A stretch of DNA of 64,000 nt from UBA4416 sp040386075 (lineage in GTDB: Bacteria; Bacteroidota; Bacteroidia; B-17B0; Aurantibacillaceae), in NCBI GenBank assembly GCA_040386075.1, contig JAZKGE010000027.1:186001-250000 (forward strand), given 5' to 3'. Positions 26,037-35,180 of this stretch are shown in pieces. The translations under genes were made by a program, and so were the position numbers. Within the stretch, counting starts at the first letter, position 1. Every line of letters begins with the position of its first letter. A model generated the notes under the pieces. The model searched no databases, had not been told where the DNA came from, and saw only the letters and a program-made list of their open reading frames with translations.

Positions 26037-27729
26037 CTGGTATAACCCCAAAAAGCTACCTGGTATTATAATGATAATATCATTAGTTGTGTTTTTTTTA
26101 TACTTGTCACCATTCTTTATATATGGTGAAATGGTACATATATGGCCTTATGATAATTTAAATTCAAATGTGGTATGGAATAAAATCATAGCACAAAGTG
26201 GTAGTATTTTTTCATCTAATGAAACTATTATTCCAAATATTATGGGGGGCGTACCACGTAGTTGTTTTTATTGTTCGGAATTTAGTGCATTACTTTGGTT
26301 GTATTATTTTTTCTCACCATTTACTGCTTATGTGTTAAACATTGTACTGTTGCATTCCGTTGCTTTTTTCGGAGCCTATATGTTGAGTAAAAAGTATTTT
26401 TTGAAAGATCAATCTTATTTATTTGCCTTCCCGGTTGCCCTGTGTTTTGCCTTAATCCCTTTTTGGTCTCCGGCATGTTTAAGTATTGCAGGGCAGCCAT
26501 TGTTACTGTATGCACTTTTTAACATCAAGACAAAAGATTCAAGTTATTTAGATTGGCTTATTGTTATGTTGTTTCCATTATTCTCCTTTTTTGCATTTAG
26601 TACTTTGTTTTTTATTGTTGCTATCGGCTTATTTTTTATATACGATACTATCAGATATAAAAAAATCAATATCGCTTTTTTTATGGCCATTTCGCTCTTA
26701 TTGGTTATGTGCATACTTGCCGAGTATAGACTATTTATAAGTTTTTTTATTAAGCCATCTTATGTATCTCACCGGGTTGAATTCCAGTTGGATGAAAGAC
26801 CATTAACTTTCATTGAGGTACTTAAAACAACGGTTGAAGCATTTAAAACAGGACAGCATCACGCCAGTTCTTTACACTATCCTATTTTATGTGTTATAGT
26901 TCTAATAGCTTTAGTTGTTGGGTTTATAAAGAAAAGTAAATATCTAAAACCAGTGATTTATTTGCTTATGGTTGCCGGCTCAATTATGCTGTTTTATAAG
27001 CTTACAAATTGGGGAGTGTATGTCGAAAAAACAAGAGGCAACAAGCTGTTAACTGAATTTAAGATCGAAAGGTTTTATACGTTGTATCCATTAATATGGT
27101 TGTTGATTCTTTCTGCCTCCGTTTTTATCGTGGCCACATTTAAAAATAGAGTACTAAATGGCGTGATCTTTATTTTGCTTTCTGCTCAAATTGCATATCT
27201 GTTTTCTAATTCTATAGAATTTAAATACTCACTACGGGATTATGTTTTGCATTCTAAAGATGTTCCTTCTAAATATAAAACATTTAGAGAGTTTTATTCT
27301 GAAGATTTATTTACAAAAATTAAAACTATTATAGGAAAGCCTCAATCTGAATATAGGGTTGTTAACCTTGGGGTTGATCCAGCTATTACTGCCTATAATG
27401 GTTTTTATACGTTAGATATGTATATGGCAGTTTATCCCCTGGACTACAAGAAAAAATTCAGAAGAATTATGGAAAAGGAATTAGATAAGGATAATGCCAA
27501 AAGGAAAACGTTTGACAATTGGGGAAGCCAATGCTACTTGATTTCATCAGAAATTGCTAAGCCAGAAATTGATAATTTGGAATTAAATTTTGATATGCTT
27601 AAAGAAATGAACTGCCAGTTTATTTTTTCAGTTCGGAAAATAAATAATGCATCAGAAAATTTAAGTTTTGTATCCAAAGTACCCGGAAACAGATATCTTA
27701 AATATATTTATGTGTATAAAGTTATATGA
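26020..27729 (+). CDS. Large multispanning membrane protein (DUF6044-like, possible GT-C/YfhO-type)
   Basis: With the ATG at 26020 the protein has 569 residues. A longer TTG start at 25996 would add eight residues and overlap the previous gene more, so I prefer 26020 (17-nt overlap). It has about 11-13 membrane helices. Early motifs are HIWPYDNLNSNVVWNK and NIMGGVPRSCF, then SEFSALLWLYYFF. These resemble DUF6044 proteins as I remember them. The first-loop acidic residue and many helices suit a polyprenyl-phosphate-sugar-using GT-C enzyme that could take sugars from the GtrB-like protein at 23342; this is inference. Confidence 0.7.
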   Translation: MNSLNNWYNPKKLPGIIMIISLVVFFLYLSPFFIYGEMVHIWPYDNLNSNVVWNKIIAQSGSIFSSNETIIPNIMGGVPRSCFYCSEFSALLWLYYFFSPFTAYVLNIVLLHSVAFFGAYMLSKKYFLKDQSYLFAFPVALCFALIPFWSPACLSIAGQPLLLYALFNIKTKDSSYLDWLIVMLFPLFSFFAFSTLFFIVAIGLFFIYDTIRYKKINIAFFMAISLLLVMCILAEYRLFISFFIKPSYVSHRVEFQLDERPLTFIEVLKTTVEAFKTGQHHASSLHYPILCVIVLIALVVGFIKKSKYLKPVIYLLMVAGSIMLFYKLTNWGVYVEKTRGNKLLTEFKIERFYTLYPLIWLLILSASVFIVATFKNRVLNGVIFILLSAQIAYLFSNSIEFKYSLRDYVLHSKDVPSKYKTFREFYSEDLFTKIKTIIGKPQSEYRVVNLGVDPAITAYNGFYTLDMYMAVYPLDYKKKFRRIMEKELDKDNAKRKTFDNWGSQCYLISSEIAKPEIDNLELNFDMLKEMNCQFIFSVRKINNASENLSFVSKVPGNRYLKYIYVYKVI

Positions 27730-27745
27730 TTGGCAATAGGTAATC

Positions 27746-28279
27746 ATGATCGAAACACTTATATCGTCTAAAACAAGAATAAAGCTGTTGATGAAATTTT
27801 TTCTCAATAGTCAAAATACAGGTTATTTGCGTAGCCTGGAGGAAGAGTTTGGCGAGTCTACAAATGGAATAAGAATTGAACTTAATAAATTTGAGAAAGC
27901 AGGATTTTTGAATTCCGTTATAAAAGGAAATAAAAAAATATTTACCGCAAATACAAAGCATCCCTTGTATGTCGACATCAATAGAATGATCATGAAAATG
28001 GTTGGAATTGAATATGTGCTCGACTATATATTGCAACGAATTGGAAATTTGAGTAAGGTATATTTGACTGGAAAGCTGGCAAATGGCCAAGACTCAGATG
28101 TTATTGATATAGTATTGATCGGAGATGATTTAAATAAGACATTTTTATTAGAGCAGATCGAAAAGGCAGAACAAAAAATTGGTAAGAAGATCAGGTTTAT
28201 AACTTACACTACAAATGAATTTGAGTTAAGTAGAATTGAGGAATACGATATAAAGCCCTTATTATTATGGGGAAAATAA
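27746..28279 (+). CDS. Winged-helix regulator with a nucleotidyltransferase-like C-terminal domain
   Basis: This 177-residue protein has an N-terminal winged helix (about 1-75: TRIKLLMKFFLNSQNTGYLRSLEEEF) and a C-terminal part with an MNT-like beta sheet (about 95-177: VYLTGKLANGQDSDVIDIVLIG). The D-x-D-like acidic pair is present, but the GS motif of active nucleotidyltransferases appears as TGKLANG. It ends KPLLLWGK, a tail I associate with ArsR-like regulators near exopolysaccharide ABC transporters in Bacteroidota. It lies directly before the ABC exporter genes and may control them or sense a nucleotide sugar. Confidence 0.72.
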   Translation: MIETLISSKTRIKLLMKFFLNSQNTGYLRSLEEEFGESTNGIRIELNKFEKAGFLNSVIKGNKKIFTANTKHPLYVDINRMIMKMVGIEYVLDYILQRIGNLSKVYLTGKLANGQDSDVIDIVLIGDDLNKTFLLEQIEKAEQKIGKKIRFITYTTNEFELSRIEEYDIKPLLLWGK

Positions 28280-28293
28280 TTATTTAGATATTT

Positions 28294-29148
28294 ATGATGC
28301 AAACAAAAGAAGATTGGGATTTGATCATTAGACCCCGAAGCAAATGGTTTCAACTAGACTTACATGCCATTTGGAAATATCGCGACTTACTGATGTTATT
28401 AGTAAAACGTGATTTTGTTGCGGTATATAAGCAAACTATACTAGGACCGTTGTGGTTTTTTATTCAGCCGGTACTTACCGCCTTGACATTTACATTTATT
28501 TTTGGACGGGTGGCACAATTAAGTACAGAGAAAATGCCGCCTATGGCATTTTATTTGGCGGGCATCACGTTATGGACTTATTTTTCAGATTGTTTCATAA
28601 AAACTTCCAATACGTTTATTGCCAATGCCGGAGTATTTGGAAAAGTATATTTTCCAAGACTAATTATTCCTTTATCTATATTGGTATCCAATTTAATGAA
28701 GCTTGGCATTCAATTTTTGATCTTTCTTTGTGTATGGATGTATTATTACAATACGACCGATAAAATACATCCGCAATGGCAATATATGTGGGTATTGCCG
28801 ATACTGATTATTATGATGGCTGGTTTAGGTTTTGGTTTTGGCGTTTTAATTTCTTCATTAACCACTAAGTATCGGGACTTTACTTTTTTAATTGGATTTG
28901 GAGTGCAGTTATTAATGTACGGAAGCTCTATTGTTCTCCCAATTTCTACGATGTCGCCTAAGGTGCAATTTTTAATGAAGTTAAATCCATTAACATCGGT
29001 TATCGAAGGCTTTAAATTTATTTTTTTAGGCTCTGGTTTTTTTGAATTTAATTGGTTGTTATATTGCTTTGGTTTTATGATAGTGCTTGTTGCCCTATCG
29101 GTTATAATATTTAATAAAGTAGAAAAATCCTTTATGGATACCGTTTAA
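28294..29148 (+). CDS. ABC-2 type polysaccharide export permease (Wzm-like)
   Basis: This 284-residue inner-membrane permease has six helices and a cytoplasmic N-terminus. The typical ABC-2 start VKRDFVAVYKQTILGPLWFF is present (about 36-55). It forms the channel of the O-antigen/capsule exporter together with the ATPase encoded 2 nt downstream. It moves lipid-linked polysaccharide across the inner membrane. Confidence 0.95.
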   Translation: MMQTKEDWDLIIRPRSKWFQLDLHAIWKYRDLLMLLVKRDFVAVYKQTILGPLWFFIQPVLTALTFTFIFGRVAQLSTEKMPPMAFYLAGITLWTYFSDCFIKTSNTFIANAGVFGKVYFPRLIIPLSILVSNLMKLGIQFLIFLCVWMYYYNTTDKIHPQWQYMWVLPILIIMMAGLGFGFGVLISSLTTKYRDFTFLIGFGVQLLMYGSSIVLPISTMSPKVQFLMKLNPLTSVIEGFKFIFLGSGFFEFNWLLYCFGFMIVLVALSVIIFNKVEKSFMDTV

Positions 29149-29150
29149 TC

Positions 29151-30446
29151 ATGAGTAATACAGTTATAAAAGTAGAGGGACTTGGCAAACAGTATCGCTT
29201 AGGAAAAGTTGGTGCTGCTACACTGTCATCTGATTTGAATAGATGGATAGCCAAAGTGAGAGGCAAGGAAGATCCTAATTTAAAAATTGGCGAAGTAAAT
29301 GATAGAACCAAAGTTAGCACCAGTAATTTGGTGTGGGCTTTAAAAGACATTAATTTTGAAGTAAAGCAAGGTGATGTGCTTGGTATTATCGGTAAAAATG
29401 GTGCTGGAAAATCAACGTTATTAAAAATCTTATCAAGAGTTACTGCTCCAACAATCGGCGACATTAAAGTGAAAGGTCGTATAGCCAGCTTACTGGAAGT
29501 AGGAACAGGATTTCATCCGGAGTTAAGTGGGAGGGAGAACATTTATTTAAATGGTGCTATCCTTGGAATGACCAAACAGGAAATCAAAAATAAATTCGAT
29601 GAGATAGTAGATTTTAGCGGTGTGGAACGTTATATTGATACTCCGGTTAAACGTTATTCATCAGGAATGTACGTGCGATTGGCATTTGCCGTAGCAGCTC
29701 ATCTGGAGCCAGAGATTCTGATCGTAGATGAAGTATTGGCTGTAGGTGATGCTGAGTTTCAAAAAAAGTGCCTGGGTAAAATGAAAGATGTAAGCGGCCA
29801 GGGACGTACGGTTTTATTTGTAAGCCATAATATGGCGGCAGTAAAAGGATTGTGTACAACAGGAATTGTTTTAGAACAGGGTACTATCAAGTTTAATGGA
29901 ACTAGTGAGGGAGCAATAGATTTTTACAGCCGTTCGGCATATAATTTATCTGAAATACCTTTGGAAGAAAGGAAAGACAGAAAAGGAAATGGTAAACTCA
30001 GAATAAAGGATATCATATACGTTAATAACCTTGGTACAAGAGTGGGTGATTTGACCTCCGGCGAGTATTACAAAATACAATTTCAGTTTGAACGTTACCA
30101 GCAGATAGACTTAAAGCAATTAACGTTTGTATTGCAATTTAAAAATGAAAGCGATGAGATCGTAACTACCATAGCAACGGACGAGCAGGGAACAGTATTT
30201 AACACCATCGGAAACACAGGCTGTTTTGAGATTGAAATTCCTAGACTTAATTTTAGAGAGGGTAGGTATCTTATAAATTTTATGATCAGCGAAAAGCTTT
30301 CTTTTAACACTCCACATGTTACCATTGATTATTTAGCAGATGCAGCCACTATGAATGTTATCAGGGGCGATTACTGGAATTCGGGAATATTAAACAGGCC
30401 TAAAGGTTTTATTCAGGAATCTTCAATTAAAATAATAGATCTTTAG
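29151..30446 (+). CDS. Polysaccharide ABC transporter ATPase with C-terminal carbohydrate-binding domain (Wzt-like)
   Basis: This 431-residue protein has Walker A GKNGAGKS at 81-88, signature YSSGM near 169-173, Walker B EILIVDEVL (188-196) and the switch His H226 in FVSHNM. The first 60 residues include an insertion before the ATPase core, as in Wzt proteins. Residues from about 265 form a beta-rich Wzt_C domain, which in known systems recognises the modified end of the finished polysaccharide. The presence of this domain suggests a chain-length/terminator-controlled export. Confidence 0.95.
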   Translation: MSNTVIKVEGLGKQYRLGKVGAATLSSDLNRWIAKVRGKEDPNLKIGEVNDRTKVSTSNLVWALKDINFEVKQGDVLGIIGKNGAGKSTLLKILSRVTAPTIGDIKVKGRIASLLEVGTGFHPELSGRENIYLNGAILGMTKQEIKNKFDEIVDFSGVERYIDTPVKRYSSGMYVRLAFAVAAHLEPEILIVDEVLAVGDAEFQKKCLGKMKDVSGQGRTVLFVSHNMAAVKGLCTTGIVLEQGTIKFNGTSEGAIDFYSRSAYNLSEIPLEERKDRKGNGKLRIKDIIYVNNLGTRVGDLTSGEYYKIQFQFERYQQIDLKQLTFVLQFKNESDEIVTTIATDEQGTVFNTIGNTGCFEIEIPRLNFREGRYLINFMISEKLSFNTPHVTIDYLADAATMNVIRGDYWNSGILNRPKGFIQESSIKIIDL

Positions 30447-30458
30447 AACTAATATCTC

Positions 30459-32273
30459 ATGCTGGTTATTAATTTGAGTTATAATGCAAAGGATTTTTTA
30501 GAATATAAAAAAGAGTGTGCAAATTCAGATTCGTTAGTATTGGATATAACGGGCGCTCTGTCAAATGAGGTAATTAAAGGCTCTATAGATATTGGAACAT
30601 TACAAGAAAATTATACTATATTTCAACAGGCAATTACCGATATGATTGATGCTATCGGTAAAGCAAGTCTATTACAGTTAAATAACAATGAACAGGTAAG
30701 AGATTTAAACTTGAATGGTTTAAACCTTTTTTGGCAAACCACCATCTCCGAAAAATACCCTACACACTCATTTTTGATTAATTTATTTTATCTGAAAATA
30801 ATTTTAAAAGAAAAGCTTGAATCCATTAATTTTAAAAGTGTATACATTATACTTCCTTCAATTCACGAAACAGTATATATCAAATCTATCACTAAGTTCT
30901 TCCAACAAAATTATCAAATAGAGCAGTCAGGTTTTAATATTGACTTTAAATCTACTGAAAGCAACGGATCACTTTTTAAAAAGATAAAATCTACTATTAT
31001 AGAGACGTTATTTTTTAAAAAGAACATTGAGTCTTTTAAAGTTTCAAAGAAAAATTTTCAGTTAAGAAACTATGCGGTTATTCCCGTTCACTCTCCTTCA
31101 TGGAAACAAGCTGAAAATAGAGACAGGGTTCTTGGATTTATTGTTGATGGATCACAGGGTGCAAAAGGAACTTATCTTCCCTACTTTAGCGACTTGTTTG
31201 CAACCGTAAAATGGAATGTGAAATGGGATTTGGATTATATTCATTCTTTTCCAACTAAGTTTCAATTAGCTAAACATTACTTTTCTAAGTTCAATATTTA
31301 TAAAAAAATAAGAAAGATCAGGGATTTGAATGTTACCGATATAAATTTCGTTGATGGAAATGTTATTTATTCTGAACTGAAAATGGTCTTATCTAAAAAT
31401 TATTATTTTGTAAATTTTCTGTGGATGAAGAATTTTTTTTCTTCTATGTCCAGTCCGTCAAATATTTTTTACTATTGTGAATTTTATAAACAGCGGGGAA
31501 GAGTTATTTCTCAAGCAGTTAATAGATGCAATAATCCAAAAGTTAAATCGTATGGCTTTCAACATGGTATAATTTATAAAGGGCATACAATTTATAATCT
31601 TACTAGAACGGAAATGGAATGCACAAAGGCATTTAATGGGTTACCAAAACCACAGCATTTTATCTTGTGGGGCAAGTATTTTAAAGACATATTAAATACA
31701 CACAACGCATTTGCTGATAGCGAATTATTAGTGGCAGGTAATCCAAATTATTTGGGTGCATTTAAAAAACATACCCATAGAAAACATAAAAATGAAGTTC
31801 CTACGTTTTTATGGTGCACCACTTTAGAAGTTTTAGCTAAAAAGGAATTAGATATTATACAGCCATTTCTTAATGGATTAAATTCATATAAATTACTCAT
31901 TCGTTGTCATCCCGGACACCAAATTCAAAATCATGTTTTAGGTTTATTTAATGAAGAAAGCATTAAAAATGTTAGTATCTGTGATAAAAAGGATGTATTT
32001 GATGCTATTTGTACTATTGACTATGTATTTGCTGCAGTAGCATCCACTATTTTTATGGATGCCTTGATGCTAAACAAAATTGTATTTCAATTACAAACGG
32101 ATATATTTTATAATGCACTAATACCCTCACCTAATGCCTATATTGTTAATTCATCAAATGAATTGAATGAACTTTATACCAAACTAAAACTACAGGACAC
32201 AGAAAAAAATTTTGTGAAAGAGCAAACTATTTTGCATTTGAACGAATCGACCTGGGAAGAAATTTTAAATTAA
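30459..32273 (+). CDS. Putative GT-B-type surface-carbohydrate glycosyltransferase (unassigned)
   Basis: This 604-residue protein belongs to no family I can name firmly. The C-terminal half has features of GT-B enzymes acting on surface carbohydrates: SYGFQHGIIYKGH (near 365-377), LLIRCHPGHQ (near 482-491) and a late region with ASTIFMDALMLNKIVFQL, resembling the donor-binding part of Kdo/sialic-type transferases. The N-terminal 200 residues are helical and unlike anything I know. It is notably AT-rich. It lies between the exporter and the pseudaminate genes, so transfer of a nonulosonate is a possible role. A PseG-like hydrolase role was considered, but no support is visible. Confidence 0.5.
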   Translation: MLVINLSYNAKDFLEYKKECANSDSLVLDITGALSNEVIKGSIDIGTLQENYTIFQQAITDMIDAIGKASLLQLNNNEQVRDLNLNGLNLFWQTTISEKYPTHSFLINLFYLKIILKEKLESINFKSVYIILPSIHETVYIKSITKFFQQNYQIEQSGFNIDFKSTESNGSLFKKIKSTIIETLFFKKNIESFKVSKKNFQLRNYAVIPVHSPSWKQAENRDRVLGFIVDGSQGAKGTYLPYFSDLFATVKWNVKWDLDYIHSFPTKFQLAKHYFSKFNIYKKIRKIRDLNVTDINFVDGNVIYSELKMVLSKNYYFVNFLWMKNFFSSMSSPSNIFYYCEFYKQRGRVISQAVNRCNNPKVKSYGFQHGIIYKGHTIYNLTRTEMECTKAFNGLPKPQHFILWGKYFKDILNTHNAFADSELLVAGNPNYLGAFKKHTHRKHKNEVPTFLWCTTLEVLAKKELDIIQPFLNGLNSYKLLIRCHPGHQIQNHVLGLFNEESIKNVSICDKKDVFDAICTIDYVFAAVASTIFMDALMLNKIVFQLQTDIFYNALIPSPNAYIVNSSNELNELYTKLKLQDTEKNFVKEQTILHLNESTWEEILN

Positions 32274-32324
32274 TATCAGCAATCTTTATTTATTTTATAA
32301 ACTCTTATCATTTAATTTTATAAC

Positions 32325-33341
32325 ATGTTAGATTTAAACGGAAAATCTCTTTTAATAACAGGAGGAACTGGTTCTTTAGGAAAAGAACTTACTAAAACTA
32401 TTCTGCAAAACTGGCCGGATATTAAACGACTTGTAATATTTTCAAGAGATGAACAGAAACAGTTTCAAATGGATCAGGAATTCCCTTCCTCTAAGCATAA
32501 GGCCATTCGATACTTCATTGGGGATGTAAGGGATCTTGAACGCTTAAAGCGAGCTTTCATTGGTATTGATTACGTTATTCACGCAGCTGCCATGAAACAT
32601 GTGCATATTGCAGAATATAATCCGGATGAATGTGTTAAAACCAATATTGGCGGAGCAGAAAACGTTATTAAAGCGGCACTGGATTCAAATATTACAAAAG
32701 TGGTGGCCCTGTCAACAGATAAGGCATGTGCGCCAATTAATTTGTACGGTGCAACAAAATTAACTTCCGATAAATTATTTATTGCTGCTAATAATATCAA
32801 AGGTCATAAAGATATCAAGTTTTCAGTTGTTAGATATGGTAATGTAATGGGTTCAAACGGTTCAGTAATTCCTTTTTTCCTGAACAAAAGAAAAGAAGGT
32901 GTGTTGCCAATAACAGATCCCAATATGACACGTTTTAATATCTCGTTGCAGGGTGGTGTTGACATGGTGCTTCATGCATTAGATGCAGCCTGGGGTGGAG
33001 AATTATTTGTGCCAAAGATACCTTCTTATAAAATTATGGATGTTGCAAAAGCAATAGGACCAAATTGCGAGCATAAAATAAACGGTATTCGACCAGGAGA
33101 AAAAATTCATGAGGAAATGATAACCAGCTCCGACTCATTTACAACTTATGATCTGGGGAAATATTATGTGATCCTTCCTCAGGTTACTAATTGGAAACTG
33201 GATGAGTACATGAAACACTTTAACGCTAAACTGGTTCCTCAAGGATTTCATTACACTTCAGAAAACAATAGTGAATGGGAAACTGTTGAAGGATTAAGAA
33301 AATTGATTGTTGAACACGTTGACCCAACTTTTAAACCATAA
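32325..33341 (+). CDS. pseB: UDP-N-acetylglucosamine 4,6-dehydratase (inverting), pseudaminate pathway step 1
   Basis: This 338-residue SDR converts UDP-GlcNAc to UDP-2-acetamido-2,6-dideoxy-beta-L-arabino-hexos-4-ulose. Rossmann motif GGTGSLG is at 13-19. The catalytic set D132/K133 (STDKA) and Y141/K145 (YGATK) matches the known PseB/FlaA1 residues. KHVHIAEYNP is also typical. It opens the pseudaminic acid genes, 51 nt after the preceding gene, and is followed 4 nt later by pseC. Confidence 0.95.
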   Translation: MLDLNGKSLLITGGTGSLGKELTKTILQNWPDIKRLVIFSRDEQKQFQMDQEFPSSKHKAIRYFIGDVRDLERLKRAFIGIDYVIHAAAMKHVHIAEYNPDECVKTNIGGAENVIKAALDSNITKVVALSTDKACAPINLYGATKLTSDKLFIAANNIKGHKDIKFSVVRYGNVMGSNGSVIPFFLNKRKEGVLPITDPNMTRFNISLQGGVDMVLHALDAAWGGELFVPKIPSYKIMDVAKAIGPNCEHKINGIRPGEKIHEEMITSSDSFTTYDLGKYYVILPQVTNWKLDEYMKHFNAKLVPQGFHYTSENNSEWETVEGLRKLIVEHVDPTFKP

Positions 33342-33345
33342 TTAA

Positions 33346-34494
33346 ATGATTCCATACGGTAGACAAAATATTACTGAGGATGATATTAATGCTGTTATAA
33401 CAGCATTGAAATCAGATTTCCTGACACAAGGCCCTGAGATAGCGGTGTTTGAAAAAGCATTTGCTGAGTATATAGGATGTAAGTATGCTGTGGCTGTATC
33501 AAATGGAACGGCTGCGTTACATTTATGCACCATGGCGTTAGGAGTTGATGAGAATTCAAGAGTTATCACAAGCCCGATTACCTTCGCTGCTTCTGCTAAT
33601 TGCGTTCGTTATTGCAATGGGGAAGTTTATTTTGCTGATATTGATCCTGAGACTTATTTACTGGACATCACTAAAGTGCGGGCATTATTGGAAAAGCAGC
33701 CTAAAGGCTACTTTCAGGGAATAATTCCCGTAGATTTTGCAGGTAACGCGGTTAATCTTGAAGAATTCAGAAAGCTGGCAGATGAATTTGGTTGTTGGAT
33801 CATTGAAGATGCTTGTCACGCACCGGGTGGCTATTTTATAGATAGTAAAGGAACCCAGCAGTTTTGTGGAAACAGCCGGTTTGCCGATCTGGCTATTTTT
33901 TCTTTTCATCCGGTTAAACATATAGCGTGCGGCGAAGGAGGAATGGTAACTACTAATGATGAAGCTTTATATCATAAACTGATAAAGCTTCGTACTCATG
34001 GCATCACTAAGGATCCTGAGTTGATGCACAAAAATGATGGAGGTTGGTATTATGAAATGCAAGAGTTAGGGTATAATTATCGAATTACAGATTTTCAGGC
34101 TGCCTTGGGAACCTCTCAATTAAAGAGAGCAGACGAAGGTTTAAAAAGAAGAAGAGAGATAGCTCGCATTTACGAAGATGCTTTTAAATCAAATAAAAAT
34201 ATAAAGGCACAATCCGGAGTTGTTGATGGACACGCCTATCACTTATATATTATTGAAGTAGAAAAACGTAAAGACTTGTATGACTTCTTAAGATCAAAAG
34301 ATGTTTTTTGTCAGGTTCATTATATTCCTGTTCATACCTTACCTTATTATGAAAGCTTAGGATGGAAACAGGGAGATTTTAAAAATGCAGAACAATACTA
34401 CAAAGGTTGTTTAAGTTTGCCTATGTATCCTACCTTAACCAATGAACAACAAATGTTTGTGATCAACCTCATTAACTCGTTTTTAGGTGAATAA
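33346..34494 (+). CDS. pseC: UDP-4-amino-4,6-dideoxy-N-acetyl-beta-L-altrosamine transaminase
   Basis: This 382-residue PLP aminotransferase of the DegT family carries out step 2 of pseudaminate synthesis. PLP lysine K191 is in FSFHPVKHIACGEGGM. IPYGRQNITEDDI at the N-terminus and YNYRITDFQAALG are hallmarks of the PseC clade. It overlaps pseF by 8 nt. Confidence 0.94.
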   Translation: MIPYGRQNITEDDINAVITALKSDFLTQGPEIAVFEKAFAEYIGCKYAVAVSNGTAALHLCTMALGVDENSRVITSPITFAASANCVRYCNGEVYFADIDPETYLLDITKVRALLEKQPKGYFQGIIPVDFAGNAVNLEEFRKLADEFGCWIIEDACHAPGGYFIDSKGTQQFCGNSRFADLAIFSFHPVKHIACGEGGMVTTNDEALYHKLIKLRTHGITKDPELMHKNDGGWYYEMQELGYNYRITDFQAALGTSQLKRADEGLKRRREIARIYEDAFKSNKNIKAQSGVVDGHAYHLYIIEVEKRKDLYDFLRSKDVFCQVHYIPVHTLPYYESLGWKQGDFKNAEQYYKGCLSLPMYPTLTNEQQMFVINLINSFLGE

Positions 34495-35179
34495 CGTTGC
34501 AATTATAACAGCTCGTGGCGGCAGTAAACGCATACCAAAAAAAAATATAAAAGATTTTTTGGGAAAACCTATTATTGCCTATTCAATTGAAACAGCCTTA
34601 AATTCAGGTTTGTTTGATTATGTCATGGTGTCTACTGACGACAATGAAATTGCAGAAGTAGCAAAAAAATACGGCGCTCAAGTTCCCTTTGTAAGAAGCA
34701 AACAAACATCAGATGATTTTACAGGTACTGCCGATGTTGTGATAGAAGTATTACATGATTTGAAAAAAATAGGAAAAGAATTTATAAACGCCTGTTGCAT
34801 TTATCCAACGGCGCCTTTTATATCTAAACAAACATTAAATGAATCGTATCAATTACTCATTGGTAAAAAATTTGATTCTGTGTTTCCAGTTTGTTCTTTT
34901 TCATACCCAATTCAAAGGGCCTTAGAAATCAATGATTCAAAAACAAAAATGGTTTGGGGAGAAAATTTGAATAAACGTTCGCAGGATTTACCAGCAAGAT
35001 ATCACGATGCTGGACAATTTTATTGGATGAATGTGGAATCTTTTTTAATTGAGAAAAAATTATTCACTAACAATACAGGCTCTGTCATCTTAGATGAATT
35101 ACAAGTACAAGACATAGATAACGAAACCGATTGGAAATTGGCGGAATTAAAATTCAATTTATTATTTTCTAGTAATTAA
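34487..35179 (+). CDS. pseF: Pseudaminic acid cytidylyltransferase
   Basis: This 230-residue enzyme activates pseudaminic acid with CTP to CMP-Pse. The nucleotide-binding start AIITARGGSKRIPKKNIKDF and the core CCIYPTAPF are present, as is DAGQFYW, typical of PseF. The GTG start at 34487 lies within the end of pseC. In canonical clusters pseG and pseH follow; here a triple-GNAT gene starts 1 nt downstream. Confidence 0.93.
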   Translation: MNNVAIITARGGSKRIPKKNIKDFLGKPIIAYSIETALNSGLFDYVMVSTDDNEIAEVAKKYGAQVPFVRSKQTSDDFTGTADVVIEVLHDLKKIGKEFINACCIYPTAPFISKQTLNESYQLLIGKKFDSVFPVCSFSYPIQRALEINDSKTKMVWGENLNKRSQDLPARYHDAGQFYWMNVESFLIEKKLFTNNTGSVILDELQVQDIDNETDWKLAELKFNLLFSSN

Positions 35180-35180
35180 A

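Noticed and set aside
27722..28090. 122-codon minus-strand frame opposite the winged-helix gene
   Set aside because: The plus-strand frame has a recognisable domain structure and operon spacing; the antisense frame does not.
29132..29464. 110-codon minus-strand frame opposite the start of the Wzt-like gene
   Set aside because: The plus strand encodes Walker motifs in this part; the antisense frame is a shadow.
30459..32273. The missing PseG hydrolase
   Set aside because: The protein is twice the usual length and I see no PseG-type HAGxGS motif; a transferase reading fits its motifs better.
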